DNA of 64,000 nucleotides from positions 620,001 through 684,000 of the forward strand of contig NZ_JAFEUU010000001.1 in NCBI RefSeq assembly GCF_017355885.1. Direction: 5' to 3'. The first letter of the stretch is position 1. Each line of letters starts with the position of its first letter. The translations under genes and the position numbers were made by a program. The notes under the pieces are model-generated. The model had not been told where the DNA came from. It searched no databases and saw only the letters and a program-made list of their open reading frames with translations. Origin of the DNA: Sabulicella rubraurantiaca. Lineage in GTDB: Bacteria > Pseudomonadota > Alphaproteobacteria > Acetobacterales > Acetobacteraceae. Below are positions 49,394 to 57,185 of the stretch, in pieces.

Positions 49394-50134
49394 TCAGCCT
49401 TCTCCGACGACGAGTTGCGTGCGGCCGGCGGCATATCGTGTGATCGTCGCGTCCACGGGCTTTCCCTCCGCATCCACGTTCAGCGATTCGCTCACCAACA
49501 CAGGGCGGGCACGCGACTGGACCAGTAGCATCGCCTCCTCGGCGGTCGGCATCCTAGCCGTGATGCGGGTGACGCGGCGGCGATAATCCGGAACGCCGGA
49601 TGCCACCAGCGCGGCTGTGATGGAGGGGTTCTCGCGCAGCATAGCCGCGATGCGGGGAAACCGGGCGAGCGGGAAATGGTGTGCGCCCAGCGCCACCGGG
49701 CGGCCATCCGCCATGGACACACGCTCCACCATCACCACCCGCGCCCCCTTCTTTAGTTCCAGCATCTCGCGGATGCGTGGCTCCGGCTCGATCTCCGCGA
49801 GGCGGATCACTTGCCCGGCCGGCTCACGGTTCTGAGCACGGATGATCTCGCTGAAGCGGGTGCGCGAGCCAAGCGGATAGTCCAGCACATCCTCCGCCAC
49901 GAATGAGCCACGGCCCTGCTCCACCCGCACGAGGCCGCGCGCTTCCAGCGATTCCATCGCACGACGTAGCGTGTGGCGGTTCACGCAGAAGCGCGCGGAC
50001 AGTTCCGCCTCGGTTGGCAGGCGGTCTCCGGGCGCATGGGCCCCCGAGGTGATGTCCGCCTCGATGCGGCCGGCGATCTGTCGCCACAGCGCCACGCCTG
50101 CCGCGCGGTCAAGCGTCACGGAATCTTCAACCAA
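49394..50134 (-). CDS. phnF: PhnF-type GntR/HutC-family regulator
   Basis: 246-residue repressor. The N-terminal winged helix reads PGDRLPTEAELSARFCVNRHTLRRAMESLEARGLVRVEQGRGSFV (about 36-80), and the C-terminal UTRA effector domain contains GARVVMVERVSMADGRPVALGAHHFPLARFP. It is divergent from phnG, and a palindrome with GTCTAGAC core lies at the phnG start, a likely binding site. The start used is TTG; no ATG gives the same N-terminus. It probably represses phn genes until a phosphonate or phosphate signal is sensed. Confidence 0.9.
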   Translation of the reverse strand: MVEDSVTLDRAAGVALWRQIAGRIEADITSGAHAPGDRLPTEAELSARFCVNRHTLRRAMESLEARGLVRVEQGRGSFVAEDVLDYPLGSRTRFSEIIRAQNREPAGQVIRLAEIEPEPRIREMLELKKGARVVMVERVSMADGRPVALGAHHFPLARFPRIAAMLRENPSITAALVASGVPDYRRRVTRITARMPTAEEAMLLVQSRARPVLVSESLNVDAEGKPVDATITRYAAGRTQLVVGEG

Positions 50135-50162
50135 ACTGATGGCTCCCCCGGCGAGAACTACG

Positions 50163-50191
50163 TTGACCCTACAAAAACCCCTGTGTAGTTG
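50163..50191 (+). promoter_or_regulatory. Candidate phnG promoter
   Basis: TTGACC (50163-50168) and TAGTTG (50186-50191) are 17 bases apart. The -35 is good and the -10 weak. The start of transcription would fall within a few bases of the phnG ATG at 50201, and there is no Shine-Dalgarno, so a leaderless transcript is possible. A CTACA...TGTAG inverted repeat (50169-50188) spans the spacer. Confidence 0.45.
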
Positions 50192-50201
50192 TCTAGACCA
50201 A
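50189..50201. promoter_or_regulatory. Probable PhnF operator
   Basis: TTGTCTAGACCAA contains the perfect palindrome GTCTAGAC and nearly symmetric flanks. It resembles known PhnF/HutC-type sites such as TGGTATAGACCA of mycobacterial PhnF. It ends on the first base of the phnG start codon and overlaps the candidate -10, so a bound repressor would block initiation. Confidence 0.65.
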
Positions 50202-50623
50202 TGGCAACCCGACCTGAATGGATCTCGGTCCTGGCTCGCGCCTCGGCCGAGGAGATGGAAAGCCTCGCAGGCACCTTTCCCCCGTACCGCCGGCTGCGAG
50301 GGCCGGAGACCGGCCTGACCATGCTGCGCGGCCGGGCTGGCGGCGATGGCGCCGCGTTCAACCTTGGCGAGGCGACGGCGACGCGCTGCACGGTCGCCCT
50401 GGCCGACGGCACGCTAGGTCATGGCTGGCGCCTCGGCCGGGATCGCCGCGCCGCCGAGATCGCGGCCGTGCTTGATGCCCTTCTGCAGGGGGCTGAAGGC
50501 GAGGCTTGGCAGGCGCGCGTCGTCGCGCCGCTCGCCGAGGCGCAGCGCGCGGCGCGCGAGCAGCAATCCCGCCGCGCGGCCGCGACCGCCGTGCGGTTCT
50601 CCACCCTGGGGACAATGCGATGA
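50201..50623 (+). CDS. phnG: C-P lyase core subunit PhnG
   Basis: 140-residue subunit of the PhnGHIJ complex, which with PhnI and PhnL attaches the phosphonate to ribose triphosphate. RPEWISVLARASAEEM, RGPETGLTMLRGRAGGDGAAFNLGEATATRC and LADGTLGHGWRLGRDRRAAEIAAVLDALLQ align by eye with E. coli PhnG from its first residues, supporting the ATG at 50201. It starts the rightward operon and overlaps phnH by ATGA. Confidence 0.95.
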   Translation: MATRPEWISVLARASAEEMESLAGTFPPYRRLRGPETGLTMLRGRAGGDGAAFNLGEATATRCTVALADGTLGHGWRLGRDRRAAEIAAVLDALLQGAEGEAWQARVVAPLAEAQRAAREQQSRRAAATAVRFSTLGTMR

Positions 50624-51186
50624 AGCCCGGTTTCCACGATCTCGTGCTGGACGCACAATCCTGCTTCCGCGCCGCGATGGAGGCCATGGCCCGCCCGGGC
50701 CGTGTGCAGGAAATTCCCCCGACCGAGGGGCTTCCCAATGGGCTGGAGCCGGCTGCCGCTGCCCTTCTGCTGACCCTCGTGGATGCGGATACGCCACTCT
50801 GGACCGATGCGGGCGAGGAGGCGCGTGGCTGGATTGCCTTCCACTGCGGCGCCCCGCTGGTCCGGCCCGGCGAAGCAGGCTTTGCCCTGGTCACCGGTGC
50901 CCTTCCCCCGCTTTCCCGCTTCCGCGACGGCTCGGACGAGGCGCCGCAGGATGGTGCGACCGTGATTGTACAAGTGCAGGACCTGGTCCCTGGCGAGGGC
51001 TGGCGCCTGTCGGGGCCCGGCATCGAGACGAAGCATCGCCTCCGCGTGAACGGGCTGCCGGAGGGCTTCGTCGCTTCCTGGGAAGCGCGGCGCGGGACCT
51101 TCCCGCGTGGCATGGATTTGTTCCTTTGTTCTGGCACGCGGCTCGCGGCCATGCCGCGCACCGTCCGCATCGAGGAGTCGGTCTGA
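50620..51186 (+). CDS. phnH: C-P lyase core subunit PhnH
   Basis: 188-residue subunit of the carbon-phosphorus lyase core complex. KPGFHDLVLDAQSCFRAAMEAMARPGRVQEI is the conserved N-terminus. LLTLVDADTPLW and FHCGAPLV follow, and the end has GTFPRGMDLFLCSGTRLAAMPRTVRIEE. PhnH is related to PLP enzymes but binds no cofactor. Both ends overlap neighbours. Confidence 0.95.
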   Translation: MKPGFHDLVLDAQSCFRAAMEAMARPGRVQEIPPTEGLPNGLEPAAAALLLTLVDADTPLWTDAGEEARGWIAFHCGAPLVRPGEAGFALVTGALPPLSRFRDGSDEAPQDGATVIVQVQDLVPGEGWRLSGPGIETKHRLRVNGLPEGFVASWEARRGTFPRGMDLFLCSGTRLAAMPRTVRIEESV

Positions 51187-52286
51187 TGTATGTGGCGGTG
51201 AAAGGCGGCGACGCGGCGATCGAGGCGGCGCATCGCTGGCTGGCGCATGAGCGGCGCGGCGACCCCGCCCTGCCTGAGATCACGGCTTTGCAGCTGCGCG
51301 AACAGATGACGCTGGCGGTGGACCGCGTCATGGCCGAGGGAAGCTGCCTCGACCGTGACCTCGCGGCGCTGGCGCTGAAGCAGTCGCGTGGCGATGCGGT
51401 GGAGGCCGCCTTCCTGCTGCGCGCCTATCGCAATACACTGCCGCGCTTTATGGCGGCCGAGCCGCTCGACACCGGCGCGATGCAGGCGCGCCGGCGCATC
51501 AGCGCCACCTACAAGGATCTGCCAGGCGGCCAGGTGCTGGGGCCGACCTTCGACTACACACATCGCCTGCTGGACTTCACGCTGGCAGCGGAGGGCGCAG
51601 CACCGTCTGTCCCGGAGGAAGACGCGGAAGGCACCGGTCCCATGCCCCGCGTCACAGGCTTCCTTACCGGGGAAGGCCTTATGCGGGCAGAAGCGCCCGA
51701 TGACGGCGAGGCGCCGCCGGACCTGACGCGCGAGCCACCCTCCTTCCCCGCCTCGCGCCCGCTGCGCCTCCAGGCCCTGGCACGCGGCGACGAAGGGTTC
51801 CTGCTCGGTCTCGGCTATTCCACGCAGCGCGGCTACGGCAACGCCCATCCCTTCGTCGCCGAGTTGCGCGTGGGCGAGGTGGAGGTGCTGGTGGAGCCGC
51901 CGGAACTGGGCTTCGCCATCTCCATCGGCGAGATCACGGTGACGGAGTGCCAGATGGCGACTCAATTCGCCGGTTCGCGCGAGGAGCCGCCGCAATTCAC
52001 CCGCGGCTACGGCCTCGTCCCCGGCCAGAACGAGCGCAAGGCCATGGCGATGGCGCTGGTGGACCGCGCGCTGATGGCCCGCGAACTGGGCGAGGAGGCC
52101 ACCGCCCCGGCCCAGGACGAGGAGTTCGTCCTGCTCCATTCCGACAACGTGGAGGCGACAGGTTTCATCGAGCACCTGAAGCTGCCGCATCACGTGGATT
52201 TCCAGAGCGAGCTGGAAAAGCTCCGCTCTATCCGCCGCCGCTGGGAAGCGGAGCGCGTCGCGGCCCGAAAGGAAGCAGCCGAATGA
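51186..52286 (+). CDS. phnI: C-P lyase core subunit PhnI
   Basis: 366-residue subunit with the nucleosidase activity that starts phosphonate transfer to the ribose of ATP/GTP. MYVAVKGGDAAIEAAHRWLAHERRG is highly conserved, as are ALKQSRGDAVEAAFLLRAYRNTLPRF, LGLGYSTQRGYGNAHPFVAELRVGEVEV and HSDNVEATGFIEHLKLPHHVDFQSEL. The length is as in E. coli. It overlaps phnH by TGATG and phnJ by ATGA. Confidence 0.97.
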   Translation: MYVAVKGGDAAIEAAHRWLAHERRGDPALPEITALQLREQMTLAVDRVMAEGSCLDRDLAALALKQSRGDAVEAAFLLRAYRNTLPRFMAAEPLDTGAMQARRRISATYKDLPGGQVLGPTFDYTHRLLDFTLAAEGAAPSVPEEDAEGTGPMPRVTGFLTGEGLMRAEAPDDGEAPPDLTREPPSFPASRPLRLQALARGDEGFLLGLGYSTQRGYGNAHPFVAELRVGEVEVLVEPPELGFAISIGEITVTECQMATQFAGSREEPPQFTRGYGLVPGQNERKAMAMALVDRALMARELGEEATAPAQDEEFVLLHSDNVEATGFIEHLKLPHHVDFQSELEKLRSIRRRWEAERVAARKEAAE

Positions 52287-53128
52287 GCGCGGCAGTGCAG
52301 GAAGCGGGCGGATACAACTTCGCCTATCTGGACGAGGCGACGAAGCGGATGATCCGCCGCGCCATCCTGAAGGGCCTCGCCATCCCCGGCCACCAGATCC
52401 CCTTTGGCGCGCGGGAGATGCCCCTGCCCTATGGCTGGGGCACCGGTGGCATCCAGCTGACGGCCTCCATCCTCGGCCCGCGCGACCGGCTGAAGGTGAT
52501 CGACCAGGGTGCGGACGATACCACCAACGCCGTTTCCATCCGCCGCTTCTTCCAGCGCGTCGCGGGTGTGGAGGTGACCACGCGCACGGCGGAGGCGACG
52601 GTCATCCAGACGCGCCATCGCATCCCCGAGCGGCATCTCACCGAGGGCCAGGTCCTCGTCTTCCAGGTGCCGATGCCGGAGCCGCTGTTCCGTCTTGAGC
52701 CGCGCCTCACCGAGGCGCGGCGCCTTCACGCGCTGGGCGACTACTCCCTCGCGCAGCTTCGCCTGTACGAGGACATCGCACGCCAGGGAGAGACAGGCTC
52801 CTCCTACAATCATCCGGTGATGGTGAATGGGCGCTACTTGATGTCGCCCTCGCCCATCCCCGGCTACGACAATCCGAAGCTGCACCGCAGCGCTGCCATC
52901 CTGCTCTTCGGTGCGGGGCGAGAGAAGAAGATCTACGCGGTTCCCCCTTGGACGGAGGTGCGGTCGCTCGATTTCGACGACCATCCCTTCCGCCCCATGC
53001 TGGCCGCGGCGCCATGCGCCTTCTGCGGCAGCCGCGACAGCTACAAGGACGAGATCGTGTCCGACGATCGCGGCGGACGGGTCTTCGTCTGCTCCGACAC
53101 CGACCATTGCCGGGAGAACCAGTCGTGA
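52283..53128 (+). CDS. phnJ: Carbon-phosphorus lyase PhnJ (radical SAM)
   Basis: 281-residue radical enzyme that breaks the C-P bond, releasing alkane and a ribosyl cyclic phosphate. YNFAYLDEATKRMIRRAILKGLAIPGHQIPFGAREMPLP holds the Gly-radical region near residue 36. The C-terminal cysteines C245, C248, C270 and C276 (CAFCGS...CSDTDHC) match the Fe-S ligands and catalytic Cys of E. coli PhnJ. All key residues are present, so it should be active. phnK overlaps its stop (GTGA). Confidence 0.97.
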   Translation: MSAAVQEAGGYNFAYLDEATKRMIRRAILKGLAIPGHQIPFGAREMPLPYGWGTGGIQLTASILGPRDRLKVIDQGADDTTNAVSIRRFFQRVAGVEVTTRTAEATVIQTRHRIPERHLTEGQVLVFQVPMPEPLFRLEPRLTEARRLHALGDYSLAQLRLYEDIARQGETGSSYNHPVMVNGRYLMSPSPIPGYDNPKLHRSAAILLFGAGREKKIYAVPPWTEVRSLDFDDHPFRPMLAAAPCAFCGSRDSYKDEIVSDDRGGRVFVCSDTDHCRENQS

Positions 53129-53880
53129 GCGCCCTGCTGCAAGCCGAAGGGCTGCGCCTGCGCTTTGGCGCCGCGCCAGCGCTGGACGGTGTTTCCGTCG
53201 CCATCTGGCCCGGCGAGGTGGTGGCGGTGGTGGGCGAGAGCGGCTCCGGCAAGTCCACCCTGCTGCGCGTCCTGTCGGGCCAGATCGCGCCCGATGCCGG
53301 CACCGTGCACTACGCCGGGCAGGACGTGCTGGCCCTATCCGAGGCCGGGCGCCGCCGCCTGATGCGAACCGAGTGGGGCTATGTCCACCAGAATGCGCGC
53401 GACGGGCTGCGCCTCGGCGTCTCGGCCGGCGGCAATGTCGGCGAGCGCCTGATGGCGGCGGGCGAGCGGCGCTACGGCAGCATCCGCGAGGTCGCCGCGC
53501 GCTGGATGGAGCGCGTGGAACTCGACCCGGCCCGCATGGACGAGCCGCCGCGCAACTTCTCGGGTGGGATGCAGCAGCGTCTACAGATCGCGCGCTGCCT
53601 CGTGACCGAGCCGCGCCTCGTCTTCATGGACGAGCCGACGGGGGGCCTGGATGTCTCGGTGCAGGCGCGGCTGCTCGACCTGATCCGTAAGCTGGCGAAG
53701 GAGATGGGTCTGGCCGTGTTCCTGGTGACGCACGACATCGCCGCCGCGCGGCTCCTCGCGCACCGCATCCTGGTGATGCGGCGCGGCCAGGTGGTGGAGG
53801 AAGGCTTGGCCGACCGCGTGCTTGACGACCCGCGTCACCCCTACACCCAGCTTCTCGTGTCCTCGGTGCTGGCAGCATGA
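53125..53880 (+). CDS. phnK: C-P lyase ABC-type ATPase PhnK
   Basis: 251-residue ABC ATPase that docks on the PhnGHIJ core. Walker A is GESGSGKST, the signature FSGGMQQRLQIAR and Walker B LVFMDEPTGGLD. It starts with GTG overlapping the phnJ stop. The C-terminal HPYTQLLVSSVL resembles peptide-transporter ATPases, as usual for PhnK. No permease gene is adjacent. Confidence 0.95.
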   Translation: MSALLQAEGLRLRFGAAPALDGVSVAIWPGEVVAVVGESGSGKSTLLRVLSGQIAPDAGTVHYAGQDVLALSEAGRRRLMRTEWGYVHQNARDGLRLGVSAGGNVGERLMAAGERRYGSIREVAARWMERVELDPARMDEPPRNFSGGMQQRLQIARCLVTEPRLVFMDEPTGGLDVSVQARLLDLIRKLAKEMGLAVFLVTHDIAAARLLAHRILVMRRGQVVEEGLADRVLDDPRHPYTQLLVSSVLAA

Positions 53881-54566
53881 CGCTCCTCCTCAAGGCCGAA
53901 GGGCTGCGCAAGGGCTTCACCCTACACCTCCAGGGCGGCATCTCCCTGCCCGTGCTGGAAGGCGAGGCGCTGGAACTGCATGCCGGTGAATGCGTGGCAC
54001 TGTCCGGCCCGTCCGGCGCGGGCAAGTCCACGCTGCTGCGCTGCCTCCAGGGCAATTACGGCGTGGATGCGGGACGTGTGCTCCTGCGGCATCGCGGCGC
54101 GATGGTGGATTTCGCCGCGGCCGAGCCGCGCCTCGTGCGGGACATCCGGGCCGAGACGCTGGGCTATGTCTCGCAATTCCTGCGGGTCATCCCGCGCGTC
54201 CCGGCGCTGGAAATCGTGGTGGAGGCAGGGGTGGAGCGGGAGGCGGCTCGCGCCCTTCTTCGACGCATGAACCTGCCCGACCGGCTGCATAGCCTGCCCC
54301 CTGCCACCTTCTCGGGCGGTGAGCAGCAGCGCGTGAATCTCGCGCGCGGCTTCGGCCCTGCCTACCCGATCCTGCTGCTGGACGAGCCGACCGCCAGCCT
54401 GGACGCCGCGAACCGCGAGGTGGTGGTGGCGCTGATCCTGGAGGCCAAGGCGCGCGGCGCCGGCATTATCGGTATCTTCCATGACGAGGAGGTGCGGGAC
54501 CGCGTGGCTGACCGGCTACACCGGGTCTTGCCCATTGGCCCCGCCCCTGCCACCGAGGCGGCATGA
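53877..54566 (+). CDS. phnL: C-P lyase ABC-type ATPase PhnL
   Basis: 229-residue ABC ATPase needed for phosphonate ribosylation. Walker A is GPSGAGKST, the signature FSGGEQQRVNLARGF and Walker B ILLLDEPTASLD. GYVSQFLRVIPRVPALEIVVEAG is typical of PhnL. Its end, IFHDEEVRDRVADRLHRV, also matches the family. It overlaps phnK and the following phnM by ATGA. Confidence 0.95.
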   Translation: MTLLLKAEGLRKGFTLHLQGGISLPVLEGEALELHAGECVALSGPSGAGKSTLLRCLQGNYGVDAGRVLLRHRGAMVDFAAAEPRLVRDIRAETLGYVSQFLRVIPRVPALEIVVEAGVEREAARALLRRMNLPDRLHSLPPATFSGGEQQRVNLARGFGPAYPILLLDEPTASLDAANREVVVALILEAKARGAGIIGIFHDEEVRDRVADRLHRVLPIGPAPATEAA

Positions 54567-55690
54567 CCATCTTCACCAATGCGCGCCTCATCCTGCCGGA
54601 CGCGGTGATGCAGGGCACGCTCGTGGCCGAGGGCGGGCGGATCGTCGAGGTCCAGCCCGGCCGTTCGGGGCATCCCTCGGCCGTGGACCTCGAGGGCGAC
54701 TTCCTCATGCCCGGCATGGTGGACCTTCACACTGACAACCTGGAACGGCAGGTGCAGCCGCGCGCCAATGCCCGCTGGCCGGCCCGCTCCGCCTTCCTGG
54801 CGCATGACGGACAATGCGCCGCCGCCGGCGTGACCACCGTGCTGGACGCGCTCTGCCTTGGCGACCTTGGCTTCGACCAGGGGCGGGACCAGACATTCCG
54901 GGAAGGCGTGAAGGAGGCGACCGCCCTCGCCGGCAGCGGCGCCTTGCGGGTCGAGCACCTGCTGCACCTGCGCTGCGAGTTGCCGGCCCGCGACATGCCC
55001 GGGCTGCTGGAATCCGTCGCCGACCATCCTCTCGTGGCCATGGCCTCGCTGATGGACCACTCTCCGGGGGTCGGCCAATATCGCGACCTCGACCGCTACC
55101 GCGCGATGCGCGTGCGCCAGACGAAGATGACGGCCGCCGAGGTGGAGCAGCGCATCGCCGAACTCCTGGCGCAGCGCGAGCGGACGCTTGAGCCGCAGCG
55201 CCGCTTCGCGCTGGACCGTCTTGCTGCGCGCGGCCTGCCGCTGGCGAGCCATGACGATGAGACAAAGGCCCAGGTGACCCGCAATGCCGGAGACGGCATC
55301 CGGGTCAGCGAGTTCCCGGTGACCATGGAAGCGGCTGAAGCGGCGCGGGACCTTGGCGTCGGGGTGATCGCGGGCGCGCCCAACCTCGTGCGCGGCGGCA
55401 GCCATTCCGGAAATGTCGCGGCCATGGACCTGCTCCGCGCCGGCACGGTCACGGCCATCGCCAGCGATTACGTCCCCTCCGCCATGGTGGAGGCCGCCTT
55501 CCTGGCCGCCAAGGAGATCGGGCTTCCGGCCGCCATCGCCACCGTGACCTCGGCGCCCGCCCGCATGGCGAAGCTGGAGGACCGGGGCCGGCTGGAAGCG
55601 GGGCAGCGCGCCGACCTCATCCGCGTGCGCGAGCACCGCGGCACGCCGGTGATCCGCGAGACTTGGGTTCGTGGGGAGCGCGTGGCATGA
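54563..55690 (+). CDS. phnM: Alpha-D-ribose 1-methylphosphonate 5-triphosphate diphosphatase PhnM (canonical copy)
   Basis: 375-residue amidohydrolase removing diphosphate from the ribosylated phosphonate before PhnJ acts. VDLHTDNLERQVQPRANARW gives the metal-binding motif, followed by TTVLDALCLGD, EHLLHLRCELP, LMDHSPGVGQY, LASHDDET and GAPNLVRGGSHSGNVAA, as in E. coli PhnM. It overlaps phnL upstream and the 2H-phosphoesterase gene downstream by ATGA. A divergent paralogue is at 48225. Confidence 0.96.
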   Translation: MTIFTNARLILPDAVMQGTLVAEGGRIVEVQPGRSGHPSAVDLEGDFLMPGMVDLHTDNLERQVQPRANARWPARSAFLAHDGQCAAAGVTTVLDALCLGDLGFDQGRDQTFREGVKEATALAGSGALRVEHLLHLRCELPARDMPGLLESVADHPLVAMASLMDHSPGVGQYRDLDRYRAMRVRQTKMTAAEVEQRIAELLAQRERTLEPQRRFALDRLAARGLPLASHDDETKAQVTRNAGDGIRVSEFPVTMEAAEAARDLGVGVIAGAPNLVRGGSHSGNVAAMDLLRAGTVTAIASDYVPSAMVEAAFLAAKEIGLPAAIATVTSAPARMAKLEDRGRLEAGQRADLIRVREHRGTPVIRETWVRGERVA

Positions 55691-56352
55691 GGGTTGCGCT
55701 CTACTGGGCGCCCGAATTGGACGATCCGTTGCACGAAGCTGGCTCGCGCTGGCTGGGTCGCGATGCGGAAACGGGGGAGCCTCTGGCGCAGCCGGACCTG
55801 CCGGGCATTGCGGAATGGACGGAGGCGCCGCGCCTCTACGGCCTGCACGCGACTCTGAAACCGCCCTTCAAGCTCGCCCATGGATGGGACACGTTCCTGG
55901 AGGATGCGCGCCGCGTCGCCGCCTCCATCCCAGGCTTTGACCTACCGCCCCTCGCAGTGAAGACGCACAAGGGATTCCTGGCGCTGCGCGAGGCGGAACC
56001 AAGCCAGCCCTTGCAGGATCTGGCGGATGCGCTGGTCACGCGGCTCGATCGGCACCGCACACCGGCGTCGGAGAAGGATTTGGAACGCCGTCGCAAGGCG
56101 GGTCTGACCGAACGCCAGGACCGGCACCTGCGCGACTGGGGCTATCCCTATGTGCTGGAAGATTTCCAGTTCCACGTGACGCTGACGCGCCGCCTCTCGG
56201 ATGAGGAGGCGGCGCGGATCCGACCGGAAGCCGAGGCGCATGTCAGCGCCGTGGCGAACCGGGCAAGGCGCGTCCGACAGGTCTGCGTCTTCACGCAGCG
56301 GGAGCCGGACGCGCCCTTCCTGATCGCGGAGAGGCTAAGCCTCAGCGCGTAG
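55687..56352 (+). CDS. Phosphonate-operon 2H-phosphoesterase-like protein (DUF1045)
   Basis: 221-residue protein of the family often found in alphaproteobacterial phn operons (TIGR03223). It has the two HxT motifs of the 2H phosphoesterase/RNA-ligase-like fold: H54-A-T (YGLHATLKPPF) and H163-V-T (FQFHVTLTRR). No phnP or phnN is visible, so a cyclic-phosphodiesterase step on the PhnJ product is an attractive role (inference). The ATG at 55687 overlaps phnM. Its last 11 bases overlap the convergent EF-hand gene. Confidence 0.85.
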   Translation: MRVALYWAPELDDPLHEAGSRWLGRDAETGEPLAQPDLPGIAEWTEAPRLYGLHATLKPPFKLAHGWDTFLEDARRVAASIPGFDLPPLAVKTHKGFLALREAEPSQPLQDLADALVTRLDRHRTPASEKDLERRRKAGLTERQDRHLRDWGYPYVLEDFQFHVTLTRRLSDEEAARIRPEAEAHVSAVANRARRVRQVCVFTQREPDAPFLIAERLSLSA

Positions 56353-56941
56353 CCGGCGCGGCGGGAGCAGCCGGCGCCGCCGGGGCGCGCTCGCCCCGCT
56401 CGGTACGCTCACCCCGCTCGCCGCGGTGGTGGTGATGGTGGCCACGGTGCCAGCGGGGCAGTTCGTCCCGCGCCACCGCACCGTCGGTGTTCGCGTCCAG
56501 CGCCCGGAAACGGGCGGAGGCGGGAACGCGCATCTCCTCCAGCGTCACTTGACCGTCGCTGTTCGCGTCGAGGGCGCGGAACATGGCGGCGCGGCCACGT
56601 TCCATACGCTCGGTCCGCTCGGGGCTCGCCTGGCGGGCGCCCTCGGGGCGCGGGCCGCGGAGATTGGCGAACTCCGCCTGGCTCAGCCCGCCGGAGCGGT
56701 CGGCATCGGCCCCATTGAAGCGCTGGGTAATGACGCCCCAGGCCTCGTCGAAGGTCACGCGGCCGTCGCGGTTGGTGTCGAACTGCTCGAACATGCGCTC
56801 CATGCCACGGGGACGCCCCTGCTGACCCTGGGCCTGCGCCTCGCCCTGCTGCGCCGGGGCAGCGGGCTGTTGCTGCTGCGCGAAGGCCGGAAGGCCCACC
56901 AGCAGGGCGGCACCGAGAGCGAAGGCAGCTTTGGACTTCAT
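56342..56941 (-). CDS. Exported EF-hand calcium-binding protein with His-rich tail
   Basis: 199-residue protein starting with a signal peptide (about 1-21, ALLVGLPAFAQ). After a Gln/Ala-rich linker come four EF-hand loops: 55-66 (DTNRDGRVTFDE), 79-90 (DADRSGGLSQAE), 125-136 (DANSDGQVTLEE) and 149-160 (DANTDGAVARDE), all with acidic residues at 1, 3, 5 and 12 or close. The tail has a run of five His (168-172), a repeated GERGER/ERGER stretch and an APAAPAAP end. A periplasmic calcium buffer or sensor is likely. The tRNA gene lies upstream. Confidence 0.88.
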   Translation of the reverse strand: MKSKAAFALGAALLVGLPAFAQQQQPAAPAQQGEAQAQGQQGRPRGMERMFEQFDTNRDGRVTFDEAWGVITQRFNGADADRSGGLSQAEFANLRGPRPEGARQASPERTERMERGRAAMFRALDANSDGQVTLEEMRVPASARFRALDANTDGAVARDELPRWHRGHHHHHRGERGERTERGERAPAAPAAPAAPATR

Positions 56942-57046
56942 CGTGCTGTGTCTCCTGTCCGGGCGGGATGGTCCGCCCTTGAGACGCAATATGCGCGCGG
57001 TATGTAACCGCCGCGTGGCGCTCAGGGTGACGAAGTGCAACAGGAA

Positions 57047-57118
57047 TGCCGGGTGTCGGGATTGAACCGACGACCTACCGCTTACAAGGCGGTTGCTCTA
57101 CCCCTGAGCTAACCCGGC
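57047..57118 (-). tRNA. tRNA-Thr (anticodon TGT)
   Basis: 72-base tRNA on the minus strand. The acceptor stem pairs GCCGGGT with ACCCGGC; the D arm is AGCTCAGGGGTAGAGC; the anticodon stem CCGCC/GGCGG-type encloses the loop CTTGTAA, giving anticodon TGT; the T arm is TCGGTTCAATCC. The CCA end is not encoded. Confidence 0.95.
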
Positions 57119-57185
57119 GCCGTTTCCCCTGTATCCCAGCCTCGCCCCGCTTGCCAGCACCGGGCAATCGCCGCCACATGCCCCC

